Shown in pieces: positions 35,757 to 44,893 of a stretch of 64,000 bases of DNA. Under the pieces are notes generated by a model, which was given only the letters and a program-made list of their open reading frames with translations, had not been told where the DNA came from and did no database searches. The number at the start of each line of letters is the position of its first letter. Position 1 is the first letter of the stretch. The position numbers were made by a program, and so were the translations under genes. Source of the stretch: CAVTRI01 sp963737075 (GTDB lineage Bacteria > Actinomycetota > Acidimicrobiia > Acidimicrobiales > Palsa-688); contig CAVTRI010000001.1 in the NCBI GenBank assembly GCA_963737075.1, forward strand, positions 2,480,001-2,544,000, given 5' to 3'.

Positions 35757-36973
35757 GTGGGGCGGCACCTTTCGTTCCGCCGGTAACTCATCAGGCGACT
35801 TTGCGGCGCTTCTCGAGTTCGCGGATGAGCGGGTCGTGGCGGTCGCGGTTGCGTCGGCGGATGTAGGCCTGGGTGGCTTTGGAGAACTCGGTCCAGCTGT
35901 GGTAGTCGGAGCCGTTGATGACGAACTCGACGTAGGCCCAAAAGTGGCACTCGATCCGGTTGAGGTGACTGGCGTTAGTCGGCGTGGGCAGCAGGCCGAC
36001 GTGATTGTTCACCGCCCAGTCACGGATCTCCTGGGTCCAGTGAGCGGAGAGGCCGTCCATGACGATGTAGAGCTGAACCTCGGATGGGTAGCGGCGGCGG
36101 ATGTGCTTGAGGAACTCCAGCACCACCTTGGCGTCGACCGACCGGGCCTCGAGATGCCCCCACAGTCGGTCGGCGCCCACGTCGTAGGCGCCCAGCAGCT
36201 TGCGCACACCTTTGGTCCGTTTGTAGGTGGCCCGCTGGCGGGCCGGTCGCTTGGTGGCGAACCAACCCCGACCGGGGTGCGGCCTGAGCGAGATAGGGCC
36301 ACACTCGTCGAAGCTGACCAGGACCCCGTCCAGCGCCCCCGCCTCGGCTGCTTTGTAGGCGCCCAGCACCCACTGCTTTTTCAGCTCGTAGAGCGGATCG
36401 TTGGACCACTTCCAGGTGCGAGTCCGCTGGGCGGTGATCCCCATCCGGTTCAACAGCCGACGCAGATGCTCCTTCGAGATCGTCGTGACCAGCCTGTGGC
36501 GGACCAGGTAACGGCGCAACCTGCTCAACGACCAGCGGGTGCCCGGTTCGCCGAGATCACAGGGACGGGCGAGGGCGATGGCCCGGATGGCCTCCCGGGT
36601 GTCGTCATCGATCCTCCTCGGATGCCCGCCCCCGGTAGGAGGGCGCAGCGACTCCATCCCGTCCGCGTTGAACTCGGCGATCACCCGTCGCACCTGGTTC
36701 TCGTCGGTCTGCAAAACCCGTGCGATCTCAGGAACGCCGACCTTCGAATCAGATGCAAGAACAATCTGTGCCCTCTGACGCAAGGCGAACACCTTCGACT
36801 GGCGCGAGATCCTCCGCAGTTTCATCGCCTCGTCAGGACTGAGATCTCGAACAAACACCGACGGCGGGCGAGCCAACCTGACCTCCACAAGTCCAGACTC
36901 CACCCGCCTTCATCGTGACCGCCAGCGAACTACAAGTGTGGGATTACCGGCGGACAGTTCCGTGCCGCCCCAC
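35757..36973 (-). mobile_element. IS630-family insertion sequence, 1217 bp, with TA target duplication
   Basis: Both ends begin GTGGGGCGGCAC (35757-35768 and, on the other strand, 36973-36962), and the inverted repeat extends imperfectly to TCCGCCGGTAA on each side. TA flanks the element at 35755-35756 and 36974-36975, as expected of IS630/Tc1-type insertion. It holds one intact transposase gene on the minus strand. The surrounding gene rejoins in frame when the element is removed. Confidence 0.93.
35791..36903 (-). CDS. IS630 family transposase (DDE)
   Basis: 370 residues from GTG 36903. The N-terminal helix-turn-helix region (VFALRQRAQIVLASDSKVGV, ARVLQTDENQVRRVIAEF) and a second HTH-like part (TRWSLSRLRRYLVRHRLV) bind the ends. 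The catalytic core shows SFDECGPISL (first Asp), LYIVMDGLSAHW (second Asp) and SHLNRIECHFWAYVEF (Glu). All three acidic residues are present and the frame is unbroken, so it could be active. Not related to its neighbours. Confidence 0.93.
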   Translation of the reverse strand: MESGLVEVRLARPPSVFVRDLSPDEAMKLRRISRQSKVFALRQRAQIVLASDSKVGVPEIARVLQTDENQVRRVIAEFNADGMESLRPPTGGGHPRRIDDDTREAIRAIALARPCDLGEPGTRWSLSRLRRYLVRHRLVTTISKEHLRRLLNRMGITAQRTRTWKWSNDPLYELKKQWVLGAYKAAEAGALDGVLVSFDECGPISLRPHPGRGWFATKRPARQRATYKRTKGVRKLLGAYDVGADRLWGHLEARSVDAKVVLEFLKHIRRRYPSEVQLYIVMDGLSAHWTQEIRDWAVNNHVGLLPTPTNASHLNRIECHFWAYVEFVINGSDYHSWTEFSKATQAYIRRRNRDRHDPLIRELEKRRKVA

Positions 36974-37145
36974 TAGGCGGCTCGTGCGTCCCCTTCCCGC
37001 CAGAGACCGTGACCGCTCTCTACGGCGACCAGCAGACATACCTCAGCCGCTTTGTTGAAGCAGCACGGGCCTCCGAGAAAGACGGCGTTCTCCTTCAGCG
37101 CGATGTCGAAGCCCTGATCGAGGAAGCGCGGAGCCGGCCTTTTCC

Positions 37146-38426
37146 CTAACGTGACACGGAGAACCGGGCAGCGGGCGAGCCCGCCTCATCAAGGATGGCG
37201 GCCTTCTGATCGTTCGTGAAGGCCTGTAGTTGCTGCATGTGCGCGAAGCGGACGTAGTCGCGTCCGATGCCGTGCATCTTGTCGAACCAGTCGTCCTCGC
37301 CCAACATCTCACCCAACCGGGGCGAGTTGCGATGCAGCATCTGAGGGTCCACCTTCTTCGGCTCCAGGCTACGAAGGATGCCTCTGTTGAAGTGCCAATG
37401 CAGCGTGACTCGTTCACCGGGCTCAGACCGCTCACCCTGCCAATGCCACAGCGCTTCGGTGAAGAAGACAACCGATCCTTTGGGCATCTCGATCGGTACG
37501 CCGCCCTCTACGTCCTCGTCCCGACGCGGCGGTCGACGCAAGCGATGCGTGCCCGGTACAACCCAGGTAGGCCCGGACTCCACGGTCCAGTCCTCCAACG
37601 CCCACACGCCTACTCCAGTGAGGGCATACTCGGGGTAAGGCACGGGCACATGCGCGTAGTCGTTATGCAACGGAATAGTGCCCGGGCCAGGTCCCCGGCG
37701 GATGGCGCTGAGCGAGGCGATCACCGCACCCCGGCCGAGCGACGCGTCGATGAGAGTCATCAGCTGCGGTTGCTGAGCCAGAAGTTCGAACGGCCGGCCC
37801 TGGTACAGCATCCATTGCAGCGAGGACACGCTCTGGTCGGACAAAGCCCGGAGGGTGGCATGACGGACTTCGTCGGCGAACTCGGGGGAGATCGCCGCTT
37901 TGATGACCGTGTAGCCCCGCTCCTCCATGTCGACAATCTTGCCGAGCAGGCCTTGACAGGAAGCCCGGTGGTACAGGTCCGGGTTCTCGACCGTCCGACG
38001 TCCGAGATGATCATGGAGGTAGGCAAGCAGCTCGACAGCCCCCGGGTCCTCCAGGCGCCCCTTCGTGGTCACCGCGTCCGGGCCGAACTGCTGCGCAAGC
38101 TCTCGCCACATCGCTGCAGACGCGCCCGGCGTCGTGAGCCCGACACGTTGAGCCGCGCTCAGCGCGGCTTGGTAGTCGCCTTCGACCACCACGTCGGCGT
38201 CAGGACGGCCGTCGCGGGCCACCGTCAGACGGTCGCCGTCGTACCGGACACTGAAGGTGGCCACGTCACCGGGCAGCTCCAGGTGCGGCGGCGCGTCGGT
38301 GAAGCACGCACCCAACGAGAAGGGGCGGAGATTCTTCCGTGCCACGATTTCCCGCTCCAGAAACGCGCCAGCCTCGGCAAGCCATTCGTCGCTCAGAAAC
38401 TCGAGCTGATGAGGCAGCGTGTGCAT
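37146..38426 (-). CDS. PhyH-type Fe(II)/2-oxoglutarate dioxygenase with N-terminal SCP2-like domain
   Basis: 426 residues from ATG 38426, with GGAGGA 4 nt upstream. Residues about 1-110 look like an SCP2 sterol-carrier domain (FSVRYDGDRLTVARDGRPDAD, VVVEGDYQAALSAAQRVG). The rest is a phytanoyl-CoA-dioxygenase domain: a first metal motif HND in TIPLHNDYAHVPVPY, SGPTWVVPGTHRLRRPP (helical Arg/ligand loop) and a distal His in RVTLHWHFNRGI. Such enzymes hydroxylate acyl-CoA or terpenoid-like substrates with iron and 2-oxoglutarate. The lipid-binding domain suggests a bulky hydrophobic substrate. It overlaps the hydrolase remnant by 4 bp, tail to tail. Confidence 0.85.
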   Translation of the reverse strand: MHTLPHQLEFLSDEWLAEAGAFLEREIVARKNLRPFSLGACFTDAPPHLELPGDVATFSVRYDGDRLTVARDGRPDADVVVEGDYQAALSAAQRVGLTTPGASAAMWRELAQQFGPDAVTTKGRLEDPGAVELLAYLHDHLGRRTVENPDLYHRASCQGLLGKIVDMEERGYTVIKAAISPEFADEVRHATLRALSDQSVSSLQWMLYQGRPFELLAQQPQLMTLIDASLGRGAVIASLSAIRRGPGPGTIPLHNDYAHVPVPYPEYALTGVGVWALEDWTVESGPTWVVPGTHRLRRPPRRDEDVEGGVPIEMPKGSVVFFTEALWHWQGERSEPGERVTLHWHFNRGILRSLEPKKVDPQMLHRNSPRLGEMLGEDDWFDKMHGIGRDYVRFAHMQQLQAFTNDQKAAILDEAGSPAARFSVSR

Positions 38427-38773
38427 CGGCTCCTCCCTGTCACGCACCATCTGCACCTATTTCACCACAACCGCGGCCAGCGGTACCCAGAAGCCGGGGC
38501 GCTGCAAGGGACGCACCGCGCTATCCGCTTCGAACGACAACATGGCGCTTTTCGCGGCAACGAGAATCGAACACGGGTTGGTGCAGATGATGCGCGAGAA
38601 GAGCTAGAAGCCGCGATCGAAGCACGGCGCGTTCGATGGGGCGACTATATGGCGTCGGCCGACAAGCGGTAGTGGCAGTTCGCGCCCGGCCCGATGTGGC
38701 CAAATCGCGCGGCCCCGCCTCCGTGTGCAAGGCTAGGGAGGTCGTTCAAACTTGACATAGAGGAATCGCGCGC
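38427..38773. other. 347-bp divergent intergenic region
   Basis: Lies between the PhyH gene and the D-aminoacylase-like gene. No convincing gene: short frames lack ribosome sites or family character. A TTGACA word at 38753 and AGAGGA just before ATG 38774 probably serve the plus-strand gene. I see no strong inverted repeat. Confidence 0.5.
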
Positions 38774-40447
38774 ATGGCAAAGACCACGGTGATAAGAGGT
38801 GGGACGGTCGTCGACGGCACCGGAGCGCCGGGCCACCGAGCGGACGTCTCGATCGAGGACGGACGCATCGTCGAGATCGGCGACAAGCTTCGTGGCGACA
38901 TAGAGCTCGACGCCGGCGGCCACGTCGTGGCCCCCGGATTCGTCGACATCCACACCCACTACGACGCTCAGGTGTTCTGGGACCCCGCGCTCACGCCGTC
39001 GTGCTTTCACGGTGTGACGACCGTCGTCGCCGGCAACTGCGGGTTTTCGATCGCGCCCACTCACAGCGGCGACCGCGAACTGATCGCCAACACGCTCCAG
39101 AAGGTCGAGGACATGGATCCCACTTCGCTGATGGCGGGCATCCCGTGGGACTTCGAGACCTTTCCGGACTACCTGCGCTCAGTGGAGCGTCGGGGCACGA
39201 TGATCAACTTCTCGGCATTTGTGGGCCACACGCCGGTGCGTATCTGGGTGATGGGTCCAGATGCGGCGGAGCGGCCAGCCTCCCCCGAGGAGATCAAGGA
39301 GATGTCGTCGGTGGTCGCCGATGCCATGGAGGCCGGCGCCGCGGGCTTCGCGACGAGCTTCGCCATCACTCACCTCGGCGCCGATGGACGGCCGATCCCC
39401 AGTCGCCGGGCGGCCCGGGACGAGATCGAGGCGCTGTGCGGGGTGGTCGCCACAGCTGGACGGGGCGTGGTGGCCATCAACGGTGGCGACAATCTGAGCT
39501 TCGCCGACGTCTACCGGCTGCAGCCTTCGATAGGTGCACCGTTCACGTACACGGCGCTGCTCACCTTCGCCGGAGGCGGGCACATGAAGATGGTCGACAT
39601 TCATCGGACCGGCGTGGCCGCCGGCGCCGACGTCTGGCCCCAGGTGTCCTGCCGGCCGCTCACGTTCTCGATGTTGATGACCGAGCCGTTCGTGCTCAAC
39701 ACCAACCCGACGTTTGCGGAGCTGTCCGGAACCAGCCTGGAGACACGGCGGCACGCCTTTGCGGACCCCGCCTGGCGTCAGCAGGTGCGCGAGCGTTGGG
39801 AGGCCCGGCAAGGTCTCCCACCGCGGTGGGAGACCTTCGAGATCCTGATATCGGACGCCAACCCGCAGCTGGTCGGACGCAGGCTGTCGGAGCTGGCAGC
39901 TGAGCGAGGTGCCGACCCGCTCGACGTGTTATTGGACGTCACCCTCGAGGAACCAGACCTGGCGCTCCGCGTCCGTTCGATCGTCGCCAACGATGATCTC
40001 GACGGCGTCACCCTGCTTCTTCGCGAGCAGCAGTGCACACTCGGTCTCTCGGACGCCGGCGCGCACGTCGGTCAGCTGTGTGACGCGCCACTGCCTACCG
40101 ACCTGCTCGGGAACTGGGTCCGGGAACGTCAGGTGCTCACTCTCGAGGAAGCGGTCCACAAGCTCACCCAGGTGCAGACCCGCCTGTTCGGCTTCGTCGA
40201 CCGCGGTGTGCTGGCGCCAGGGATGGCCGCCGACGTCGTCGTGTTCGACCCCGACGCCGTCGCGCCGGGGCCGCTCCGCCGAGCTCGCGACTTTCCAGCC
40301 GGCGCCGAGCGGCTCACCGCTGATCAGCCTTCAGGGATGCGCCACCTCGTCGTCAACGGTGAGGTGGTCGAGCGCGACGGCCAACTGGAGCCCGACGCCG
40401 CTGATCGCCGTCCCGGTCAGATGGTGCGCCCCGCCCCGCGAACCTGA
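38774..40447 (+). CDS. N-acyl-D-amino-acid deacylase family amidohydrolase
   Basis: 557 residues from ATG 38774. Small-domain strand TTVIRGGTVVDGTGAPG, metal-binding HTH in APGFVDIHTHYDAQVFWDP, VVAGNCGFSIAPTHSGD (Cys strand), and later TLGLSDAGAHVGQLCD (Asp) and GVLAPGMAADVVVFDPDAV. It has the same architecture as the gene at 28732, so the two are paralogues that differ in their loops. It is 40 bp upstream of an acyl-CoA dehydrogenase on the same strand, which suggests joint action on an amide- or CoA-linked substrate. Confidence 0.91.
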   Translation: MAKTTVIRGGTVVDGTGAPGHRADVSIEDGRIVEIGDKLRGDIELDAGGHVVAPGFVDIHTHYDAQVFWDPALTPSCFHGVTTVVAGNCGFSIAPTHSGDRELIANTLQKVEDMDPTSLMAGIPWDFETFPDYLRSVERRGTMINFSAFVGHTPVRIWVMGPDAAERPASPEEIKEMSSVVADAMEAGAAGFATSFAITHLGADGRPIPSRRAARDEIEALCGVVATAGRGVVAINGGDNLSFADVYRLQPSIGAPFTYTALLTFAGGGHMKMVDIHRTGVAAGADVWPQVSCRPLTFSMLMTEPFVLNTNPTFAELSGTSLETRRHAFADPAWRQQVRERWEARQGLPPRWETFEILISDANPQLVGRRLSELAAERGADPLDVLLDVTLEEPDLALRVRSIVANDDLDGVTLLLREQQCTLGLSDAGAHVGQLCDAPLPTDLLGNWVRERQVLTLEEAVHKLTQVQTRLFGFVDRGVLAPGMAADVVVFDPDAVAPGPLRRARDFPAGAERLTADQPSGMRHLVVNGEVVERDGQLEPDAADRRPGQMVRPAPRT

Positions 40448-40487
40448 TCACCCAGTTGTCGACGTCCTGAACCGGAGGTGTGCGGCG

Positions 40488-41678
40488 ATGAGCTTTGAGG
40501 TCCCCGACCACGTACGGCCGACCCGAGACAGAGTCAAGCGTTTCATAGAGGAACGTATCTATCCGGCAGAGGAGAAGCTGGCAATCGGCGGAGAAGACTC
40601 CCGCCCAATGGTGCAGAGTCTGATGCAGCAGGCGAAGGACGAAGACCTCTGGGCGCTCGGCCATCCGGTGGAGATCGGAGGCCACGGAATGCCGTTCCTC
40701 GACTACGTCTATGTCAACGAGGTGATCGGGCGCTCCGAGTACGCAACGGTGGTATTCGGTACTCACTCGCTCCAAGACTCGATCATGTTGCACCGCTACG
40801 CATCCCCCGAGTGGCGTGAAAAGTATCTCAAGCCACTCGTGGCCGGCGAGATCTTCCCTTCTTTTGGCATGACGGAGCCCGATGTTGCATCCTCGGATCC
40901 CACTCAGTTGCAGACCAGCGCCTATTTGGATGGTGACGAGTGGGTGATCAACGGACGGAAGTGGTTCACCTCAGGTGCTCGTGCCGCGGCCTACACGACG
41001 GTCATGGTTCGCACTGAAAGGGATGTTCCCGATCACCAGGCGTTCAGCCAGATCATTGTCCCGACGAATACTCCGGGATACAACATCATTCGCGATGTTC
41101 CGGTCCTTGGCCATCAGGGCGGCCACTGCGAGGTGGCCTATGACAACGTGCGCGTCCCAAAAGACAACCTGCTCGGACCGCGGGGAAAGGGTTTCCAAAT
41201 CGCTCAGGATCGACTTGGGCCTGGTCGGATTCTTCACTGCATGCGTTGGCTCGGTCAAGCCCAGCGTGCCTTCGAGCTCATGTGTGATCGGGCGAACAAC
41301 CGGGTCGCTTTCGGTGAGCCGCTGAGCCGCAAACAGCTCATCCAGAAGATGGTCTTCGACTCCTATACCGAGATCCAGTCAGCCCGGCTGCTGACCCTCC
41401 AAGCGGCTCATAAGATCGACGAAGGTGATCAGGCTCGAGTGGAAATCGGAGCGATCAAGGTCGTCGGTGCTCAGATGTTGCACAATGTGATCGATCGGGC
41501 CATCCAGGTTCACGGAGCGAAAGGCCTCACACCCGACACCCCCCTGGACCGGATGTACCGGGCGTCTCGCGCCGGCCGCATTTACGACGGGCCTGACGAG
41601 GTGCACATCCAGACCGTGGCCCGCCGGATCCTGAAGGAGTTTCGCGACGGCGCCGGGTGGGACTTCGGCCTGAGGTGA
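40488..41678 (+). CDS. acyl-CoA dehydrogenase family protein (ACAD10/11-like)
   Basis: 396 residues from ATG 40488; GGAGGTG is 8 nt upstream. Standard three-domain FAD enzyme: helical N-terminus, GTHSLQDSIMLHRYAS, IFPSFGMTEPDVASSDPTQL (FAD and substrate loop), VINGRKWFTSGARAA, then C-terminal helices with RVAFGEPLSRKQLIQKM and RIYDGPDEVHIQTVARRIL. An Asp (YDGPDE) occupies the catalytic-base position, as in ACAD10/11-like bacterial enzymes. These favour long or 4-hydroxylated acyl-CoA, so a beta-oxidation entry step is likely. Confidence 0.94.
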   Translation: MSFEVPDHVRPTRDRVKRFIEERIYPAEEKLAIGGEDSRPMVQSLMQQAKDEDLWALGHPVEIGGHGMPFLDYVYVNEVIGRSEYATVVFGTHSLQDSIMLHRYASPEWREKYLKPLVAGEIFPSFGMTEPDVASSDPTQLQTSAYLDGDEWVINGRKWFTSGARAAAYTTVMVRTERDVPDHQAFSQIIVPTNTPGYNIIRDVPVLGHQGGHCEVAYDNVRVPKDNLLGPRGKGFQIAQDRLGPGRILHCMRWLGQAQRAFELMCDRANNRVAFGEPLSRKQLIQKMVFDSYTEIQSARLLTLQAAHKIDEGDQARVEIGAIKVVGAQMLHNVIDRAIQVHGAKGLTPDTPLDRMYRASRAGRIYDGPDEVHIQTVARRILKEFRDGAGWDFGLR

Positions 41679-41759
41679 TCTCTTCCGGATGACTCACCGA
41701 TGTTGGCTGAGCTGCTCGCAACCAGCAGACAGTCAGGTAGATCTACAACGTGGCGGGCG

Positions 41760-42557
41760 TTAGCGTGCCCACCCCCCGGTAAACGACGGCTCCCGCTTGT
41801 CCAGGAAGGCCTGACGAGCTTCGGCAGCATCGGCTGAGGCCACGTTGATGGTCTGGGCCATGCCCTCGGCGTCGAGGGCCTCGGCCATGGTGGAGTGTGC
41901 ACCGTCGGTGAGCAGCCGCTTGACAAGGGCCAAGGCCACCGGCGGACCCGCGACCAGACGGTCGACCAAGTCATCGACCTCCTTGTCGAGATCCTCCGCA
42001 GACACCACACGGTTGATCAGCCCCAACTCCGCTGCGTCGTGGGCCGAGATCAAGTCGCCGGTGAAGCACAAGAGCTTGGCTCTGTGCAGACCGATCAACC
42101 GCGGCAGGATCCACGAGCCGCCGAAGTCAACGGACAGGCCTCGGCGCACGAAAATTTCCGCGAATCGGCTTCGGCTGCTGGCGAAGACAATGTCGCACCC
42201 CAACGCGAGATTGCATCCAGCGCCCACCGCGTCACCATCGACGCACGCTATGGCGGGAATGGAGAGGCGGTGGAGGGCCAATGCGACGTCGTGAATCTGG
42301 GCCATGTTGGCGAGCGGATGGCCGGCCGCGGAACTCCCCGGCCCGCTCAGGTCAGCTCCAGAGGAAAACGCCCCACCCGCCCCGTTGAGGACGAGCACCC
42401 GGTCGTCCTGGCGCGTGGCGATTTCTGCGAACGCCGAACGCAGCTCGTGCCACATTGTGTCGTTGATCGCATTCTTCTTTTCCGGACGGTTGAGCGTGAT
42501 GCGCACAACGCCGCCCGCCCGGCGAACGATAATCGTCTGGTAGGGCTGTTCAGCCAT
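41760..42557 (-). CDS. enoyl-CoA hydratase/isomerase family protein
   Basis: 265 residues from ATG 42557 with AAGGAG 4 nt upstream. Crotonase core: LNRPEKKNAINDTMWHEL, GGAFSSGADLSGPG, ACVDGDAVGAGCNLALGCDI, FAEIFVRRGLSVDFGGSWILP. The first Glu is replaced by Asn (GCNLAL), and the second catalytic position reads Asp in SVDFGG, as in PaaG-type isomerases. Isomerase or ring-opening-type chemistry is therefore more likely than simple hydration. It converges on the acyl-CoA dehydrogenase (81 bp between stops). Confidence 0.92.
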   Translation of the reverse strand: MAEQPYQTIIVRRAGGVVRITLNRPEKKNAINDTMWHELRSAFAEIATRQDDRVLVLNGAGGAFSSGADLSGPGSSAAGHPLANMAQIHDVALALHRLSIPAIACVDGDAVGAGCNLALGCDIVFASSRSRFAEIFVRRGLSVDFGGSWILPRLIGLHRAKLLCFTGDLISAHDAAELGLINRVVSAEDLDKEVDDLVDRLVAGPPVALALVKRLLTDGAHSTMAEALDAEGMAQTINVASADAAEARQAFLDKREPSFTGGWAR

Positions 42558-42724
42558 TTCGCTCCTTATTGTACAAACCGGCCTGTCCTCAGCGGATCAA
42601 ATTCATCGTGTCCGCTGACGTTTCAAGTGGGCGACCGCGGCTCAGAGTAGCCGGAGACCCGGCGTTGTGTCGCTCCGGTCCCGGGCGGCGTATCGTCGAA
42701 GAGTCGAGGGAGGCAGGCGTGCAC

Positions 42725-43627
42725 ATGGAGCTCCTCAATGGGCTGGAACCGGACTTCGAGGCGGCGGAGTTGATCATTCCGCCACCGGAGCCGGGCCGTG
42801 GAAACTGGGCCGGGGCGCCGTCGGCGTGGTTCGCGGATGGTTGGTTTTACCTGGCGTACCGGCTGCGGCGAGGAATCAACGACCGCGGGTTTTCGGCGGT
42901 CGTTGCTCGCTCGACCGACGGGACGGCATTCGAAACCCTCCTGGAGCTGGAAAAGGCGGAGTTCGGCGCCGCGAGCCTCGAACGGCCGGCACTGGTGCGG
43001 AGTCCGGACCGTACATGGCGCCTGTACGTGAGCTGCGCCACGCCCGGCAACTTCCATTGGTGGGTGGACGTCTTGTCGGCAGCTGATCCTGCGCATTTCG
43101 ACCCCGGCCAGCGGATGAGGGTGTTGCCAGGCGATGAAGCGACCGCGATCAAGGACCCGGTCGTGACCGTAGACGGAGACCAGTGGATGCTGTGGGCATC
43201 CTGCCATCCGCTCGACGACGCCCAGGCCACGGACCGTATGTCCTCCCGGTATGCGACGAGCACGGATGGGATGCGGTGGATCTTCGTCGGGGACGCCCTA
43301 CAGGAACCGTCAGGTGGGTGGGACCAACGGGGCACCCGCGTGAGTTATGCCCGGCGAACCGACGCCGGGTGGCTGGCACTGTACGACGGCCGGGCGACCG
43401 CGGCCGAAAACGCCGAGGAGCGCACGGGCGTGGCTGTCGGCCCCAATCCGTTCGCGCTGCGAGCTGTCGGCAACGGGGCGGTCTACGGGTCGCCGTGGGG
43501 CTCAGGATCGCTGCGTTATATCTCCGTCGTGGACGGACCAGAAGGCCGGCCGGAGCGTATGTACTTCGAGGCCTGTTTGCAGGACGGCAGTCACGGGCTC
43601 TTCACACAGGATCTCCGGCCCGGCTGA
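42725..43627 (+). CDS. glycosidase-like beta-propeller protein, function unknown
   Basis: 300 residues from ATG 42725 (AGGGAGG upstream). The pattern of repeated strands with Asp/Trp (GAPSAWFADGWFYLAYRLRR, RTWRLYVSCATPG, KDPVVTVDGDQWMLWAS, RYATSTDGMRWIF, WLALYDGRATA) resembles five-bladed propellers of the GH32/GH43/sialidase group. I cannot assign the catalytic acids with confidence. There is no signal peptide, so it is probably cytosolic. It is flanked by a crotonase (divergent) and the LLM operon (convergent), with no sugar-pathway neighbours. Confidence 0.7.
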   Translation: MELLNGLEPDFEAAELIIPPPEPGRGNWAGAPSAWFADGWFYLAYRLRRGINDRGFSAVVARSTDGTAFETLLELEKAEFGAASLERPALVRSPDRTWRLYVSCATPGNFHWWVDVLSAADPAHFDPGQRMRVLPGDEATAIKDPVVTVDGDQWMLWASCHPLDDAQATDRMSSRYATSTDGMRWIFVGDALQEPSGGWDQRGTRVSYARRTDAGWLALYDGRATAAENAEERTGVAVGPNPFALRAVGNGAVYGSPWGSGSLRYISVVDGPEGRPERMYFEACLQDGSHGLFTQDLRPG

Positions 43628-43777
43628 GATGCTAATGAGAGGAGCCCTCGCTGCCCGCCACACCTGAGGCGGCATCAGCGAACCCAACCGGGCGCCGGCG
43701 CGAATGGCCCTTGCGAGGGCACGATTGCGGAAGGACATCAGCCTCTCTCTCCAAGGGATAGCTGGTAGGCGACGCCG

Positions 43778-44893
43778 TTAACGGTGTTGCCACTCCTTGG
43801 CCAAGAGCTCGTAGGAGCGAATCCGGTCAGTATGGTCGTGGACGATGGTGGTGACGATGATCTCGTCGGCGCCGGTGGCATCTCGGAGGATCTCGAGTTG
43901 ATCCGCGACCTGGCCTGGCGTGCCGACAAATTGCGTGTCCACCCTGTCAGCGACGACTTCTCGTTCATCCGCCGTCCAGGCGTGGAGTTCGGCTTCTTCG
44001 GGCGAGGGAAAGGGAATCGCCCCCGCTCCGCTCCGGATAGTGAGGACCCACAATCCGTAGCCGGCGGCCAGGCGTCGGGCGGTCGCTTCGTCGTCGGCCA
44101 CCACGACATCGGCGGAGACAGCTATGTACGGTTCGGAGAGGGACGCCGACGGGCAGAAGGCCACCCGGTAAGCGTCGACCGCCTCCAGGACCGAAGCCGG
44201 GCTTATGTGGTAGTTGGCCGCGAAGCGGAGCCCGCGCGCACCGGCGACCTGCGCGCTCTCGCCGCCGCTGCTGCCGAGAATCCACACTTCGACGTCTGCC
44301 CCCTCCCCGGGTACGACGTGGGCTTCGACGCCCTCGGGTGAGCGGTAGGTCCCGGCCAGGAGCGACAGGACGTCGTTGACCTGCTCGGTGTAGGGCTGCG
44401 GAGACGCGCCCGGCAGCTGAAGGAGATTCTTCTGCATCCGGAATCGATCGGAGCCGACGAGGTGGGCGTACGAGAACGGCTTGGGGATGAGCAAGCCGTT
44501 CGGCGTCCGACCACCCACGAGCGGCGTCGATCCCGTGGACACATGACGCGGGGTTCCGCCGGAACGCCCCAGCCCGAGATCCAGCCGCCCCGGGTATGCG
44601 GCGTCGAGCAGACCAAACTCCTCGACCGTCGCCAACGCGGTGTGGTGTCCCATCTGTACCGCCCCCGACCCCAGGCGTATCGAGGAGGTTGCGGATCCGG
44701 TCAGTGCTAGAAGGAGAGCCGGAGATGTCCCGGCTACGCCAGGGTTGAGGTGATGCTCGGCGAACCAGTACCGGCGGTACCCGTTGCGTTCCGCGGCCTG
44801 AGCCAGGTCGATGCTGTTGCGCACGGCCTGTGACGCCGCCGACCCGGACACCACCGGCACCAGGTCGAGGACCGACAGGGGGATGGGGCTCAT
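43778..44893 (-). CDS. LLM class oxidoreductase, MsnO8-like
   Basis: 371 residues from ATG 44893, which overlaps the upstream gene's stop by 4 bp; GGAGCGGAGT precedes it. Sequence: PLSVLDLVPVVSGSAASQAV, YRRYWFAEHHLNPGVAGTSP, RLGSGAVQMGHHTALATVEEF, YPGRLDLGLGRSGGT, WILGSSGGESAQVAGARGLRFA. This pattern fits the MsnO8 branch of luciferase-like proteins. It is the last gene of three overlapping LLM genes. The FMN or F420 donor is not encoded here. The sequence after the stop holds a further SD-like stretch but no clear gene. Confidence 0.9.
   Translation of the reverse strand: MSPIPLSVLDLVPVVSGSAASQAVRNSIDLAQAAERNGYRRYWFAEHHLNPGVAGTSPALLLALTGSATSSIRLGSGAVQMGHHTALATVEEFGLLDAAYPGRLDLGLGRSGGTPRHVSTGSTPLVGGRTPNGLLIPKPFSYAHLVGSDRFRMQKNLLQLPGASPQPYTEQVNDVLSLLAGTYRSPEGVEAHVVPGEGADVEVWILGSSGGESAQVAGARGLRFAANYHISPASVLEAVDAYRVAFCPSASLSEPYIAVSADVVVADDEATARRLAAGYGLWVLTIRSGAGAIPFPSPEEAELHAWTADEREVVADRVDTQFVGTPGQVADQLEILRDATGADEIIVTTIVHDHTDRIRSYELLAKEWQHR

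Larger units (their letters stand above)
34548..37149 (+). pseudogene. alpha/beta hydrolase domain protein, split by an IS630 insertion
   Basis: Starts at GTG 34548 after GAGGAGGAGG. Contains RYTPAAGTSLGRDGRWQ, GTVVVSWNNVSAGYD, FVGVTTQRVGIHG, and the nucleophile elbow VAQGGSQSAGRLATYIN; His-containing C-terminal segments follow. At codon 403 the gene is cut by the IS at 35757-36973. Removing it with one TA copy joins IYSRL to GGSCVPFPPETVTALYG and on to a TAA at 37147-37149, an unbroken 460-residue protein. With the IS in place the frame ends after RHLSFRR inside the element. The family contains esterase-like proteins of unknown substrate. The last 4 bp overlap the convergent PhyH gene. Confidence 0.92.

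Noticed and set aside
38427..38773. Possible small gene or remnant ahead of the D-aminoacylase-like gene
   Set aside because: Short frames have no convincing start site or recognisable family sequence.
43502..43738. A 78-codon minus-strand frame after the LLM operon with a good GAGAGAGG ribosome site
   Set aside because: Half of it is antisense to the propeller gene and the sequence has no family character; it may be a leftover ribosome site.
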